Shown piece by piece: positions 43,918-53,225 of a DNA stretch of 64,000 nucleotides; the first letter of the stretch is position 1; every line of letters starts with the position of its first letter. The stretch comes from Kordia antarctica (GTDB taxonomy: Bacteria; Bacteroidota; Bacteroidia; Flavobacteriales; Flavobacteriaceae): the NCBI RefSeq assembly GCF_009901525.1, contig NZ_CP019288.1, positions 2,571,501-2,635,500 on the forward strand, written 5' to 3'. Made by a program: the position numbers and the translations under genes. The notes beneath the pieces are model-generated. The model saw only the letters and a program-made list of their open reading frames with translations. It did not search any database and had not been told where the DNA came from.

Positions 43918-44000
43918 CTTCGACAGGCTAAGCTACCGTAATTAGACACGCTTTGCTTTTGGACTCGCTTGCGCTTTTAGACTTGTTGGATTGTTAGTTT
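43913..44000. repeat. Short palindromic sequence after TPM gene
   Basis: GGTAGCTT (43913-43920) pairs with AAGCTACC (43930-43937) over the stop codon of the TPM gene, followed by ACGCTTTGCTTTTGG/CGCTTGCGCTTTTA repeats. There is no clear T run. Probably part of a REP-like sequence; the rest of the 230-base gap holds no gene. Confidence 0.5.
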
Positions 44001-44151
44001 TTCACTTTGCAAATCTAGCTTTTCTGGCGTAATTGCTAGATTTATTTTTTGTTGTTGAAGATGGTATATGGAGCGACATGAATCGTCAAAACATAGTCTG
44101 CAATTCATATTAGAAAGAGAAAAATTAGTGAGATTTTTAGTAGCTTCTTTT

Positions 44152-45093
44152 TCATTCTTGATCTACAATTTTCATTGGATATGTTTTTTTGATTTCCTCT
44201 TGTTGTTCTTGGGTTAAATCATCAAACGAACTATTGAATTTTTGTTTTGCTAATTCGTTTCTAACTTCTTCAAAAGCACCAACCATTTCATTTTGAACAA
44301 CTATATAAAATGAATATGGAATCTTCATATCATACTTTACACTAATAATACTCTCTGATTTATGCTTTCGCAAATATGTTATCACTTTCTTTCGTAGTGA
44401 ATTTCGCGGCGTTTTTTCACCATTGACAAAAAGAACTTCTTCTGGTTGCATTTCTATTTTGAATGCTTGTTCTAGTGCTGAAGCAGAGATTTTAGGTGCT
44501 GTTTCTTTTGGGAGACTTCTATCAATGTTCTGAATTTCAAAATCTGTCTGATTGTATTTATCCAACAGCAAAAAAGTCAAGTATTTATAATAATTATGTT
44601 CAAAGTCTGTAGCTTCAAAAACAGTCAACATATTATTTACGAGTGTTTTGATTTCAGGTGTATTCGTTTCAGATCTTGCTAAATTTATAAATTTATTCAA
44701 TTTATTCAATTTAGAATCGAGAAATTTAGGGCTTTGCATAAATTCTTGCATACAATTTACATAGTTATCTACATCTAAATCTTTCTGCATCATTTTTTGA
44801 ATGTATTCTGCAACACGCAAATCTTGGAGTTTCCCATCAGTAGCTTTTTCTATGTTCTTGTATAGCTTTAGATAACTTTCACCACTTCCATCTTTTAGTA
44901 ATTCTTCTTCAATGAGTATTTGCTCTGCTTTTTTCAAAATTGTTATCAACTCAACTCCATTGTCTGGCAATGATGAGTAGATACAATTCATAAAAATTGT
45001 TTCTAATTCATGATCAACTTTTTGCTTAGGAGTTGTGCAAGAATTCAGCAGTAGCACTATACAAATAAGTGGCTGCACTATTTTTTTCATCAC
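44152..45093 (-). CDS. Putative lipoprotein of unknown function
   Basis: A 313-residue product with a lipoprotein signal (MKKIVQPLICIVLLLNSCTT; lipobox LNSC). The mature protein is mainly helical with many Lys and Glu. The second half has KISASALEQAFKIEMQPEEVLFVNGEK, where a partial HTH-like or biopolymer-transport (ExbD-like) segment around VLFVNGEKTPRNSLRKKVIT may exist; ExbD-like regions often read like this, but I am not sure. It shares a bidirectional terminator region with the receptor gene upstream. Confidence 0.6.
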   Translation of the reverse strand: MMKKIVQPLICIVLLLNSCTTPKQKVDHELETIFMNCIYSSLPDNGVELITILKKAEQILIEEELLKDGSGESYLKLYKNIEKATDGKLQDLRVAEYIQKMMQKDLDVDNYVNCMQEFMQSPKFLDSKLNKLNKFINLARSETNTPEIKTLVNNMLTVFEATDFEHNYYKYLTFLLLDKYNQTDFEIQNIDRSLPKETAPKISASALEQAFKIEMQPEEVLFVNGEKTPRNSLRKKVITYLRKHKSESIISVKYDMKIPYSFYIVVQNEMVGAFEEVRNELAKQKFNSSFDDLTQEQQEEIKKTYPMKIVDQE

Positions 45094-45164
45094 TAAATTT
45101 TCTGTTTAACGATTAGTTATATGAGTCTATTTTAGATTTTTTGAATATACAAAATTCACTACAC

Positions 45165-45198
45165 AAAAAAAGCCTTTGAAAATATTCAAAAGCTTTTT
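45165..45198. terminator. Terminator hairpin behind the outer-membrane receptor gene
   Basis: AAAAAAAGCCTTTGAA and TTCAAAAGCTTTTT form a stem with an AATA loop, with A and T runs on both sides, so it can work in both directions. It lies about 20 bases after the receptor stop codon on the minus strand. Confidence 0.8.
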
Positions 45199-45218
45199 AT
45201 ATATTTTGCTACACTAAT

Positions 45219-47990
45219 TTATAAGAATTGCATACCACCTTCTTTTTTCCCACCAATTTTACTCAGTTTATACGTAAATCCTAACATGAAATAGCGTTGC
45301 AATACCGTACTTTGAGAATCTTGAATGTAATCTGCAGTAATGCTTCTACGCGTATTGATGTTTTGATCTAATAAATCGTACGCTGTTAATTTTATGGTTC
45401 CTTTGTCTTTTAGAATTTTTACACCTAAACTCATGTTCCAAAATAATGCGCCTCGTTCAAATCCTGGTGCAACATTGGTGTTGTATGTATAGCGCAAATC
45501 GTTTCCAAATACAATACTTTTTGGCCAAAAGGTTGTTGTCTTTAAACCTACAGTATGACTCTGATAAGTTTCATTGTCTAAGTTTTCTAAACTGTATTGT
45601 ATTGAGTTTAACGAAACTGAATATCTTGGCTCAATTTCTAATAATTCCCTGTAATTGTACGTCATTCGTACACTTGGCGATAATGCATTTCGCTTGGTAG
45701 AAAACTTCACACCATTGCTAAAGTTAAATTCTTTGTTGTAATTATTGTATAATCCAACTCTGAAACGCACCGAACTACTGTCGCGTTTGATCGTTTTGCT
45801 GTATGAAACGCCACCGCTTCCTCTAACTATTCCGTCTACGTTTGTGTAGGTTGTAGTTCTGATTCTGTTTTCATCAGTAGTTGAGATTGGAACAATTTTA
45901 TCATTGGTCAACGTTGCCGAAAACCACACAAAGAATCCACTTTTACTTTTGAAATCGTAATTGTTGAAATTCGCATAGAAGCGATGATTGAATTCTCGGT
46001 TCAAGTTTGGATTACCAACAACAATATTCAGCGGATTGCTCACGTTTGCCACAGGCTGTAATTGTTGCGCTCTTGGTGCTTGCGAATTTGTATTATAGTT
46101 TAAAGAAACACTCATTCCTTGTTTGATACGATAGCGCATGTAACTGCTAATACTGATATCTGAGAAGCTTGATTTTACACTTGTATTTTGAATGAATTCT
46201 TCATTTTTTAATTCTGAGAATAACAATCCTGTATTGAAGCTTAAGTATAATTTTTTACCTTCGTAATTGATTCCAATTTTTGGCGTATGTGTTAAAAAGT
46301 TTACTTTTAAATCGGAACTTAGTGTTTGATTGAAATCATCATATTGATTTGTAGTATTATCAAAATCATAAACCTCTTTCTCATTGCGTTCGCGTCTGTT
46401 ACTGAAATGATAATTTAGATCTAAGAATAGTTTTTCTTTTAGCGGAATGCGATATTCTACACTTGCACTTAGTTGATTTTCTTTTGAATCAATATCGGTC
46501 AATTGATCTCTAGTTTCTGTTGTTGGCGTTGTACCAAATATTTCATTGGTTGTGTTTAAAAAGTTTTCTGAAGTATTATTAATAATACTATTATTCAAGT
46601 TAAGACTTACATATGAACCTTTGCTTCCAAACTTTTTAATTACATCAATATTACTTCCAAAGTTACGTCGTTCTGAATCTGTTTTGTTTTGTGAATCTCC
46701 TCTATTTTGCAATGTTCCATCATCGTCTAAAGATTCTTCATTTAGAGAAGAAAAATTTTCTCCTTCCGTAAATCTGAAACTTGGAGCGACTACTATTTTG
46801 AAAGTTGAATCTATTTTAAATTGCAATTCTGCTGTTGCTCTATGACTATCATTTAAGCTTGTGGAAGTACTTCTAGAGTTTGTAAAGAAGCTTCCATCTG
46901 GTAATATATTTTCACGTTCTACTCTACTTTCGTTTTCCGAATCGGCACGCGAGAAAAAGTAATCTGCAAGAATCTCTGTTTTGTCTTCGTATTCGTCTAC
47001 AAAACTTGCGCCTACATTGCTTGATGTCGTAATTCCTTGTCCGCCGCCAAAACTTAATCCACCAACAGAAAACGAACCATTGTCACTCCAGGAAATTCCG
47101 CCGCCTGCATTTCCCATCATATCGTAGACTTCATCAAAACTAAATCCTGAACTGTTGATATTGTTTTTACTCGCCAACACACTTACGCGCTGTTTGTCAT
47201 TGAAATAGTTTCCAATTCCGCTCATAGCGTAGCGTTCGTCAGTTCCGCCACTTATGGTAGCGCGTCCGAAGAAACCTTTATTTTGATCTTCTTTTAGTTC
47301 TATATTGATGGTTTGTTCTTCCGAAGTTCCTTTTTTTCCTGTAAATTCTTCCGATTCACTTTTTGTCGTTGTGACTTGAATTTTGTCAACAATATCTTTA
47401 GTTAGATTTTTTGTAGCAATGTTTGGATCGTTTCCGAAGAATGGTTTTCCGTTGACCAGAATTTTATTGACTTCTTTTCCATTCACTTTTATTTTTCCGT
47501 CACTGTCAACTTCAACGCCAGGTAACTTTTTAATTAAGTCTTCCACAGTTGCATCTGGTCGTGTCTTGAAGGAATCTGCGTTAAATTCTAAGGTATCTTT
47601 TTTTACCGTAATTGGCGCGCGAATTGCTGTAATTTGAACTGCATCAAGTTCATCAGAAGCTAGTTCCATACTAATTTCTGGCAACGTAATTACCGATTTG
47701 TCAAGTGTTATTTTTTGTTGATGCGTTTTAAATCCATTAAACGTAACAAACAGGTTTACTTCTTTGAATTCTGTTCTTCCTGCCAATTCAAAACTTCCAT
47801 TTTTATCACTAATCGTGTATGTAATTAGTGTAGAATCTTTAAGTGTTTGTACATATACAGTAGCAGATTCTAGTGGAGTTTTATCAATTTTGTCTGTAAT
47901 TTTTCCCTTGATCTCGAATTCTTGTGCGTAGCCTGTTGTAGTAAATATACTGGCAAATATTACCAGCATGATAAGCAATGATTTATTCAT
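45219..47990 (-). CDS. Outer-membrane beta-barrel (TonB-receptor-like) family protein
   Basis: I start at the ATG at 47990 (MNKSLLIMLVIFASIFTTTG, a signal peptide cut after YAQ); the longer frame adds 20 unlikely residues. Residues 20-105 are a carboxypeptidase-regulatory-like beta domain (EIKGKITDKIDKTPLESATV), then a plug-like region (FNADSFKTRPDATVEDLIKKLPGVEVDSDGKIKVNGKEVN, KILVNGKPFFGNDPN). The rest is a long beta-barrel ending in MLGFTYKLSK. It has no classical TonB box that I can see and belongs to the outer-membrane beta-barrel family of Bacteroidota, of unknown substrate. No SusD partner is adjacent. Confidence 0.88.
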   Translation of the reverse strand: MNKSLLIMLVIFASIFTTTGYAQEFEIKGKITDKIDKTPLESATVYVQTLKDSTLITYTISDKNGSFELAGRTEFKEVNLFVTFNGFKTHQQKITLDKSVITLPEISMELASDELDAVQITAIRAPITVKKDTLEFNADSFKTRPDATVEDLIKKLPGVEVDSDGKIKVNGKEVNKILVNGKPFFGNDPNIATKNLTKDIVDKIQVTTTKSESEEFTGKKGTSEEQTINIELKEDQNKGFFGRATISGGTDERYAMSGIGNYFNDKQRVSVLASKNNINSSGFSFDEVYDMMGNAGGGISWSDNGSFSVGGLSFGGGQGITTSSNVGASFVDEYEDKTEILADYFFSRADSENESRVERENILPDGSFFTNSRSTSTSLNDSHRATAELQFKIDSTFKIVVAPSFRFTEGENFSSLNEESLDDDGTLQNRGDSQNKTDSERRNFGSNIDVIKKFGSKGSYVSLNLNNSIINNTSENFLNTTNEIFGTTPTTETRDQLTDIDSKENQLSASVEYRIPLKEKLFLDLNYHFSNRRERNEKEVYDFDNTTNQYDDFNQTLSSDLKVNFLTHTPKIGINYEGKKLYLSFNTGLLFSELKNEEFIQNTSVKSSFSDISISSYMRYRIKQGMSVSLNYNTNSQAPRAQQLQPVANVSNPLNIVVGNPNLNREFNHRFYANFNNYDFKSKSGFFVWFSATLTNDKIVPISTTDENRIRTTTYTNVDGIVRGSGGVSYSKTIKRDSSSVRFRVGLYNNYNKEFNFSNGVKFSTKRNALSPSVRMTYNYRELLEIEPRYSVSLNSIQYSLENLDNETYQSHTVGLKTTTFWPKSIVFGNDLRYTYNTNVAPGFERGALFWNMSLGVKILKDKGTIKLTAYDLLDQNINTRRSITADYIQDSQSTVLQRYFMLGFTYKLSKIGGKKEGGMQFL

Positions 47991-48050
47991 TTTGTTTTTT
48001 GATTGATGGTGAATCGGTTTCGTCCCACAAACAAACACAAAAAATGACAA

Positions 48051-48232
48051 TTTATTATTAAAATAATCTTAAAAGCTTTCTTTTAAATCATAAAAAATCA
48101 ACATTGTTCGATAAAAGATGTCAGATCGCTTACTTCGACTTCGCTCAGCACGAGTCGCTTTTAGAATCAAGACTTGATCTTAACTATCTAACAATGAAAT
48201 TATTAATTTGAAACTGTTGTGAAGAAAATGTA
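48051..48232. other. Non-coding gap with REP-like segment
   Basis: This 180-base gap contains TACTTCGACTTCGCTCAGCACGAGTCGC (48134-48161), an imperfect member of the TTCGACT-CGCTCA repeat class. Otherwise nothing recognised; the promoter of the receptor gene must lie here. Confidence 0.4.
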
Positions 48233-48856
48233 CTAGTTATTTAATACTGCTGTAAAAATATCTTTTCGTTTTATTTTAATGTCCTCTGCAAGCTTCTTTA
48301 ATTTAATGTAAGATGCTATTGAAGGAAAGTCTTTGAAGTTATAGAATAACCAATCGAGTTCATTAGTATATTCATCACGAACTTGTGGTTTTATGGAATT
48401 GAGTTCTGGAAAGGTTAGTTTTAACGTACGGATATTATTTTCAAAAGCATCAATTTTAGCAATTAGCAGTTTTGATTTTTCAGAATGTTCATCGTTTGTC
48501 GTAAAAAAAAGCGCATTATTTTCTTCTACTTTTGGTTCGCTTAAATCGTTTGATGCGAGTTCTCCTGAAAATAGTTCTTGTTGCAAACTTTTTATATGTG
48601 CCAATACATCTTCTGTAATTATATTGAACTTTTCTAGTGCTGCATTTTGCGCTTTTGGTTGTTGCGACTTTATTTTTTCTGAAAGTGAATCAACATCACT
48701 TTTCATTTCCTCTAGATTAATCTTTCTAAATTCTTGATCTGACGTCGTATAATCATTTAAAGTTGGATTATTTCCTGCATCAGCGACTAACATCATCAGT
48801 CCAATAAGCATCAGACTGACAATGAAAACTGTGATAAGAACTATTTTTTTAGACAT
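48233..48856 (-). CDS. Membrane-anchored protein of unknown function
   Basis: The start is the ATG at 48856 (MSKKIVLITVFIVSLMLIGL), one base after the der stop codon; an upstream frame would run back into der. An N-terminal membrane helix (about 4-24) is followed by a charged helical periplasmic domain of about 180 residues (DSLSEKIKSQQPKAQNAALEKFNI, KSLQQELFSGELASNDLSEP). I recognise no family. The close linkage to der suggests joint transcription. Confidence 0.6.
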   Translation of the reverse strand: MSKKIVLITVFIVSLMLIGLMMLVADAGNNPTLNDYTTSDQEFRKINLEEMKSDVDSLSEKIKSQQPKAQNAALEKFNIITEDVLAHIKSLQQELFSGELASNDLSEPKVEENNALFFTTNDEHSEKSKLLIAKIDAFENNIRTLKLTFPELNSIKPQVRDEYTNELDWLFYNFKDFPSIASYIKLKKLAEDIKIKRKDIFTAVLNN

Positions 48857-48857
48857 T

Positions 48858-50162
48858 TTATTTTTTCCTGAAATATACCGTAACGGGAACACCAGTAAAA
48901 TCAAATTGCTCGCGCAGTTGGTTTTCTAAAAATCGTTTGTACGGATCGCGCACATATTGCGGCAAGTTAGCAAAAAATGCAAATTGCGGATATTCTGTTG
49001 GCAATTGCGTACAGAACTTTATTTTCACATGTTTTCCTTTGTATGCAGGCGGCGACATACGTTCGATAATTGGTAACATCGTGTCGTTTAACTTGCTCGT
49101 CGAAATTCTCTTAGAACGTTTTTGGTATACTTCAACCGCAGTTTCAATGGCTTTGAATATACGTTGTTTCGTAATCACCGAAATAAATACAATTGGTACG
49201 TCTGTAAATGGTTCTATTTGTGAACGAATGTGTTGCTCAAATTGTTTTACCGTAGACGTATCTTTTTCAACCAAATCCCACTTATTGACAAGAATGACAA
49301 CTCCTTTGTGATTTTTTGCTGCCAACCAGAAAATGTTTTGTACTTGCGAGTCAAATCCTCTTGTTGCATCTACAACTACTAAACATACATCAGCGTGTTC
49401 AATAGCACGAACGGAACGCATTACGGAGTAAAATTCTAAGTCTTCTTTTACTTTGGCTTTTCTACGAATTCCGGCAGTATCAACCAAGTTAAATTCAAAC
49501 CCAAAACGATTGTATTTAGTATCAATAGAATCACGTGTGGTTCCTGGAATATCAGTTACAATGTACCGATCTTCACCAATTAAGGCGTTAATCAATGATG
49601 ATTTTCCAGCATTTGGTCTTCCAACAACGGCAAAACGTGGCAATTTATCTTCTACTACTTCTTCAACTTCTGGCAATGCTTCAATTAAAGCATCTAACAT
49701 ATCGCCTGTTCCACTTCCGTTGATACTTGCAATTGGATAGTATTCACCTAATCCTAAGCTATAAAATTCGGCAGCATCATGCAAACGATTTGCAGCATCT
49801 ACTTTGTTAACGACTAAAAGCACAGGTTTTTTTACTCTACGAAGTAATTTTGCAACATCTTCGTCCATTCCTGTAACTCCAGATTCGACATCGACTACAA
49901 AAAGAATTGCGTCTGCTTCATCAATTGCCAATTCTACTTGCTTGTCAATTTCTTTTTCAAAAATATCATCACTTCCAACTATATATCCGCCTGTATCGAT
50001 TAGTGAAAATTCTTTTCCATTCCAATCCGATTTTCCGTAGTGTCTATCTCTTGTAACACCACTTACGGAGTCAACAATTGCTTCTCTACGCTGAATCATT
50101 CGATTAAATAAAGTCGATTTCCCAACATTTGGACGTCCAACTATGGCTACTATATTACTCAT
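48858..50162 (-). CDS. der: Ribosome biogenesis GTPase Der (EngA)
   Basis: Double Era-like GTPase needed for 50S subunit assembly. I start at 50162 ([17 protein letters not shown]); the longer frame adds ten residues. The first G domain has [31 protein letters not shown] and NKVDAAN. The second has [43 protein letters not shown]. The KH-like C-terminal domain ends [10 protein letters not shown]. Length 434, as normal. Its upstream gap contains structured element copy A. Confidence 0.97.
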   Translation of the reverse strand: MSNIVAIVGRPNVGKSTLFNRMIQRREAIVDSVSGVTRDRHYGKSDWNGKEFSLIDTGGYIVGSDDIFEKEIDKQVELAIDEADAILFVVDVESGVTGMDEDVAKLLRRVKKPVLLVVNKVDAANRLHDAAEFYSLGLGEYYPIASINGSGTGDMLDALIEALPEVEEVVEDKLPRFAVVGRPNAGKSSLINALIGEDRYIVTDIPGTTRDSIDTKYNRFGFEFNLVDTAGIRRKAKVKEDLEFYSVMRSVRAIEHADVCLVVVDATRGFDSQVQNIFWLAAKNHKGVVILVNKWDLVEKDTSTVKQFEQHIRSQIEPFTDVPIVFISVITKQRIFKAIETAVEVYQKRSKRISTSKLNDTMLPIIERMSPPAYKGKHVKIKFCTQLPTEYPQFAFFANLPQYVRDPYKRFLENQLREQFDFTGVPVTVYFRKK

Positions 50163-50246
50163 TTCGTTCTTTTTGTGCCTGCAAAGGTACATTTTCTGTT
50201 TATTAGTAAAAAGTTATTTTGACTAAGTATTTAGTGAATGTTATTT

Positions 50247-50432
50247 CTGGCTTTTCTTTTCTTTGCTTTCCCAAAGAAAAGAAACAAAAGAAAGGGAACT
50301 TTTATGAGGTGTTTTTAATCTTTTTCTAACGAAAAGATTAAAACCGCAAATCAAACCCTAAATTTTCTCCAAGGCTTCGAAAATTCTTAACGGATTTGAT
50401 TTACTACACTGCATAAAAGAATTCTCTAACCG
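50247..50432 (+). repeat. Structured ~180-bp element, copy A
   Basis: Parts in order: hairpin H1 (TTTTCTTTG 50257-50265 with CAAAGAAAA 50272-50280); stem P1 (CTTTTATG 50299-50306 with CATAAAAG 50412-50419); hairpin P2 (TTTTAATCTTTT 50313-50324 with AAAAGATTAAAA 50332-50343); stem P3 (AAATCAAACCC 50348-50358 with GGATTTGATTT 50392-50402, one mismatch) enclosing CTAAATTTTCTCCAAGGCTTCGAAAATTC region. Fills the 356-base gap between der and the gene at 50519, together with about 80 plain bases on each side. Confidence 0.85.
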
Positions 50433-50518
50433 AGTAACTTCTAGTTTCAAGCACATATGATAATTATCAGTTTTTGTTTTGTCGAGAACTTGTATTTTGG
50501 AATTCTTAAAAAGATGTC

Positions 50519-51010
50519 ATGAGTTTAGAAGAAGTTGTGTTACGACCTCGTTTTCAAATAAATATACTGCAATCTAGCAAAAGTGTACTTGATCGTTTGG
50601 AAGCTACTAAAGGAACACAAACTGATTTTGTAGTTTCTCGCATAGAAAATCATGTTTTTATCCGAATTCCTAAGAGTAGACAACATTTTTGGTCGCCACA
50701 ATTACATATAGAAGTCGATGAAATTGACGAAGAAAGTTGTGAATTGCGTGGATTGTTTGGTCCAAGTCCGACAGTTTGGACATTTTTTATGTTTTTACAC
50801 TTTTTAGTTGCCTGTCTTTTTATCGGATTTGGAATTTGGGCATATACAAATGCTACTTTGAAAACTTCGTATGGAATTCAAGTTGGCTTAATGCTTTTTA
50901 TGATACTCGTTTGGTTTGCATTGTATTTCGCTGGTCGCATAGGAAAAGCCACCGGAAAACATGAAATCGTTGAATTGAATGATTTTTTGAAGAAGACTGT
51001 TGGGTTTTGA
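50519..51010 (+). CDS. Small two-helix membrane protein of unknown function
   Basis: A 163-residue protein. Residues 1-85 are a soluble region (VVLRPRFQINILQSSKSVLD, FVVSRIENHVFIRIP, PQLHIEVDEIDEESCELRGLFGPSPTVW). Residues about 90-112 and 118-140 are membrane helices (WTFFMFLHFLVACLFIGFGIW and IQVGLMLFMILVWFALYFAG). The end ELNDFLKKTVGF is cytoplasmic. I know similar conserved hypothetical proteins in Flavobacteriaceae, but no function. It stands alone between der and era. Confidence 0.65.
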   Translation: MSLEEVVLRPRFQINILQSSKSVLDRLEATKGTQTDFVVSRIENHVFIRIPKSRQHFWSPQLHIEVDEIDEESCELRGLFGPSPTVWTFFMFLHFLVACLFIGFGIWAYTNATLKTSYGIQVGLMLFMILVWFALYFAGRIGKATGKHEIVELNDFLKKTVGF

Positions 51011-51012
51011 TA

Positions 51013-51100
51013 CGTCATTACGAGGAAGAATGACGAAGTAATCTGTTTGTGGTAAAACGAGCATGAGATTGCTTCGCTATCGCTCGCAAAGACGAATCAC
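51013..51100. repeat. REP-like repeat, CGTCATTACGAGG type
   Basis: CGTCATTACGAGGAAGAATGACGAAGTAATC followed by a second half ATGAGATTGCTTCGCTATCGCTCGCAAAGACGA. The beginning matches the sequence nested in structured repeat copy 2 at 24382. A common class of flavobacterial interspersed repeat with alternating palindromic halves. Confidence 0.7.
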
Positions 51101-51192
51101 ACCAAAAGTTATTAGTATAATTTATATGAAAAAATCTAGCATTATGAAACATTAACAAACTTTCTCAATACTCACCACTAAAATCTCAAAAC

Positions 51193-52074
51193 CTATTTAT
51201 TATACCCAAAACGCTTCAACTGCCTAGCATTACTACGCCAATTTTTATTGACTTTTACATATAATTCTATGTGAATCTGCTTTCCGAAGAATTTCTCCAA
51301 GTCTTTTCGAGATTGAATTCCGACGGTTTTTAAAGCATTTCCTTTGTGACCAATGATAATTCCTTTTTGCGTTTCGCGCTCAACCATTATTACGGAACGA
51401 ATTCGGATAATATGTTCTTCTTCAAAAAACTCTTCCGTTTCTACTTCTACTGCGTATGGAATTTCCTTTTTGTAATTCATTAAGATTTTCTCACGAATGG
51501 TTTCGTTCACGAAAAAACGCTCTGGTTTGTCTGTCAACTGATCTTTTGGATAGTATGCAGGTGACATCGGAAGTAATTCAATAATTCTATTAAATACTTG
51601 TGGTACGTTGAAGTTTTCAAGCGCAGATATTGGATAAATTTCCGCCGTTGGCACTTTTTCTTTCCACAATTCCATTTGTGATTCTAATTCTTCTTGCGAA
51701 GATTTATCAATCTTATTCAACAATAATAATACAGGAATTTTACTGTTGATGATTTTCTGAAAAAAAGCTTCATCTTTCAAACTTTGCTCACCAATTTCAA
51801 CCATATAAATCAACACATCAGCATCTTCAAAAGCAGATTTTACAAAACCCATCATTGACGATTGTAATTCGTACGCAGGTTTTATAATCCCTGGTGTATC
51901 GGATAAAATCATCTGAAAATCATCACCATTTACGATTCCTAAAATTCTGTGACGAGTTGTTTGTGCTTTTGAAGTAATAATCGATAATTTTTCCCCAACA
52001 AACGCATTCATCAAAGTTGATTTTCCAACGTTTGGGTTTCCGATAATGTTAACAAATCCTGCATTGTGTTCCAT
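51193..52074 (-). CDS. era: GTPase Era
   Basis: Essential GTPase that binds the 3' end of 16S rRNA and checks 30S assembly. It has the G domain ([44 protein letters not shown]) and a KH domain with VMVERETQKGIIIGHKGNALK (GxxG loop as HKGN). At 293 residues it is full length. Its upstream gap carries structured element copy B. Confidence 0.97.
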   Translation of the reverse strand: MEHNAGFVNIIGNPNVGKSTLMNAFVGEKLSIITSKAQTTRHRILGIVNGDDFQMILSDTPGIIKPAYELQSSMMGFVKSAFEDADVLIYMVEIGEQSLKDEAFFQKIINSKIPVLLLLNKIDKSSQEELESQMELWKEKVPTAEIYPISALENFNVPQVFNRIIELLPMSPAYYPKDQLTDKPERFFVNETIREKILMNYKKEIPYAVEVETEEFFEEEHIIRIRSVIMVERETQKGIIIGHKGNALKTVGIQSRKDLEKFFGKQIHIELYVKVNKNWRSNARQLKRFGYNK

Positions 52075-52256
52075 ATTTTTGTGTGAATCATCAAGTTTTA
52101 TTCTAATTATAGATTTTCTATAGTATGAAATTTTACTTGTGAGTTATTATGCAAAAATACACATTATTTAAGATGAGTTCTACATAATTACACTAAAAAA
52201 TGAGTTTAGTACTTATGAGAAAAGAGTCAATTAAACAGTTAATTACGGACTTCTTA

Positions 52257-52434
52257 TTTTCATTTTCTTTGCTCGCACAAAGAAAACAGAAACAAAAGAA
52301 AGTGCGCTTTTTCCAGAGGTATTTTTAGTTTTCTCGCTGGAAAACTAAAACCAAAAAGCTTTTGCTAAATTTTCTCCAAGGATTCGAAAATTTTTAACGC
52401 AAAAGCTTTTCTATACTGCGGAAAAAGAATTGCT
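52257..52434 (+). repeat. Structured ~180-bp element, copy B
   Basis: Same order as copy A but with different paired arms: H1 (TTTTCTTTG 52263-52271 with CAAAGAAAA 52278-52286); P1 (CTTTTTCC 52307-52314 with GGAAAAAG 52420-52427); P2 (TTTTAGTTTTC 52323-52333 with GAAAACTAAAA 52340-52350); P3 (AAAAGCTTTTGC 52354-52365 with GCAAAAGCTTTT 52399-52410, perfect) around the same TAAATTTTCTCCAAGG core. It lies in the 480-base gap between era and the TetR gene; the left part of the gap (52075-52256) holds nothing recognisable. Confidence 0.85.
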
Positions 52435-52522
52435 CCCAAAGCTCATTTAGTAACAAGCGACAACAAGCTAAAATTATTAATCTTAACGACTTTTCTAAAA
52501 AAATAGATAAACTTTTAGTTTT

Positions 52523-52545
52523 TAATAGTAATACTATTATCTTTG
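52523..52545 (+). promoter_or_regulatory. Promoter and operator of the TetR gene
   Basis: TAATAGTA-A-TACTATTA (52523-52539) is a perfect odd palindrome overlapping TATCTTTG (52538-52545), which fits TAnnTTTG, 12 bases before the start codon at 52557. This arrangement suggests a TetR regulator repressing its own gene from a leader of a few bases. Confidence 0.65.
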
Positions 52546-52556
52546 CCATTATTAAT

Positions 52557-53225
52557 ATGGAAAACTTACAAATACATATTGTTATTAGCGATGAGCTTTA
52601 CACTAAAAACCCTGAATCGTCAGCTTTGGGAAAGAAGATTGTATCGCGCAGTATTGAAATGATTGATGAATTGGGTTTTGAAGCGTTCACGTTTAAAAAG
52701 TTAGGAAAATCTATAGGTTCTAACGAAAGTTCTATTTATCGTTATTTTGAAAGCAAGCACATATTATTGGTGTATTTGATTTGTTGGTATTGGAGTTGGG
52801 TTGAATATAAATTAGTCTTCGCGACAGCAAATATTCAATCAAACGAAGAAAAATTAGCTACAGCAATTGATATTTTGACTAGAAAGGTAGATGTTGATAA
52901 TTCGTTTTCATACATCAACGAGGTAATTTTGAACCGAATTATTATTTCAGAATCTTCAAAGGCATATCACACAAAAGATATTGATAGCGAAAACGAAAAA
53001 GGATATTACAAAGTGTATAAACGTGTTGTACAACGTGTTAGTAATATGGTAATTGATATGAATCCAACTTTCGAATTTCCACACATGTTAGTGTCTACCG
53101 TAATTGAAGGCGCGCATCAACAACGTTATTTTTCAAAACATTTGCCATCTTTAACTGATGTAAAAGAAGGAAAAGATACAATTGTTAAGTTTTATACTGA
53201 TTTAGTTTTTAAAGTAATCCAATAA
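52557..53225 (+). CDS. TetR/AcrR family regulator
   Basis: A 222-residue TetR protein. Helix-turn-helix region: GKKIVSRSIEMIDELGFEAFTFKKLGKSIGSNESSIYRYF. The remaining helical part has tryptophans (LICWYWSWVEYKLVF) that may form a ligand pocket. The next small gene starts directly after its stop (TAAATG, no spacing), indicating coupling. It precedes the SulP/carbonic anhydrase genes, which it may control. Confidence 0.88.
   Translation: MENLQIHIVISDELYTKNPESSALGKKIVSRSIEMIDELGFEAFTFKKLGKSIGSNESSIYRYFESKHILLVYLICWYWSWVEYKLVFATANIQSNEEKLATAIDILTRKVDVDNSFSYINEVILNRIIISESSKAYHTKDIDSENEKGYYKVYKRVVQRVSNMVIDMNPTFEFPHMLVSTVIEGAHQQRYFSKHLPSLTDVKEGKDTIVKFYTDLVFKVIQ

Noticed and set aside
43557..43949. 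130-codon Pro/Leu-rich frame on the minus strand
   Set aside because: It is the antisense shadow of the glycine-rich tail of the TPM protein at 43102.
45219..47990. SusC/SusD-type polysaccharide locus
   Set aside because: No SusD-like gene or glycoside hydrolase is next to the receptor, and the plug/barrel sequence is of the general outer-membrane beta-barrel family.
47991..48050. Longer N-terminus for the outer-membrane receptor
   Set aside because: The signal peptide begins at MNKSLLIML; an upstream extension would bury it.
50163..50192. Longer N-terminus for Der ([10 protein letters not shown])
   Set aside because: Der proteins start directly at [16 protein letters not shown]; the extra residues are not typical and a good ATG is at 50162.
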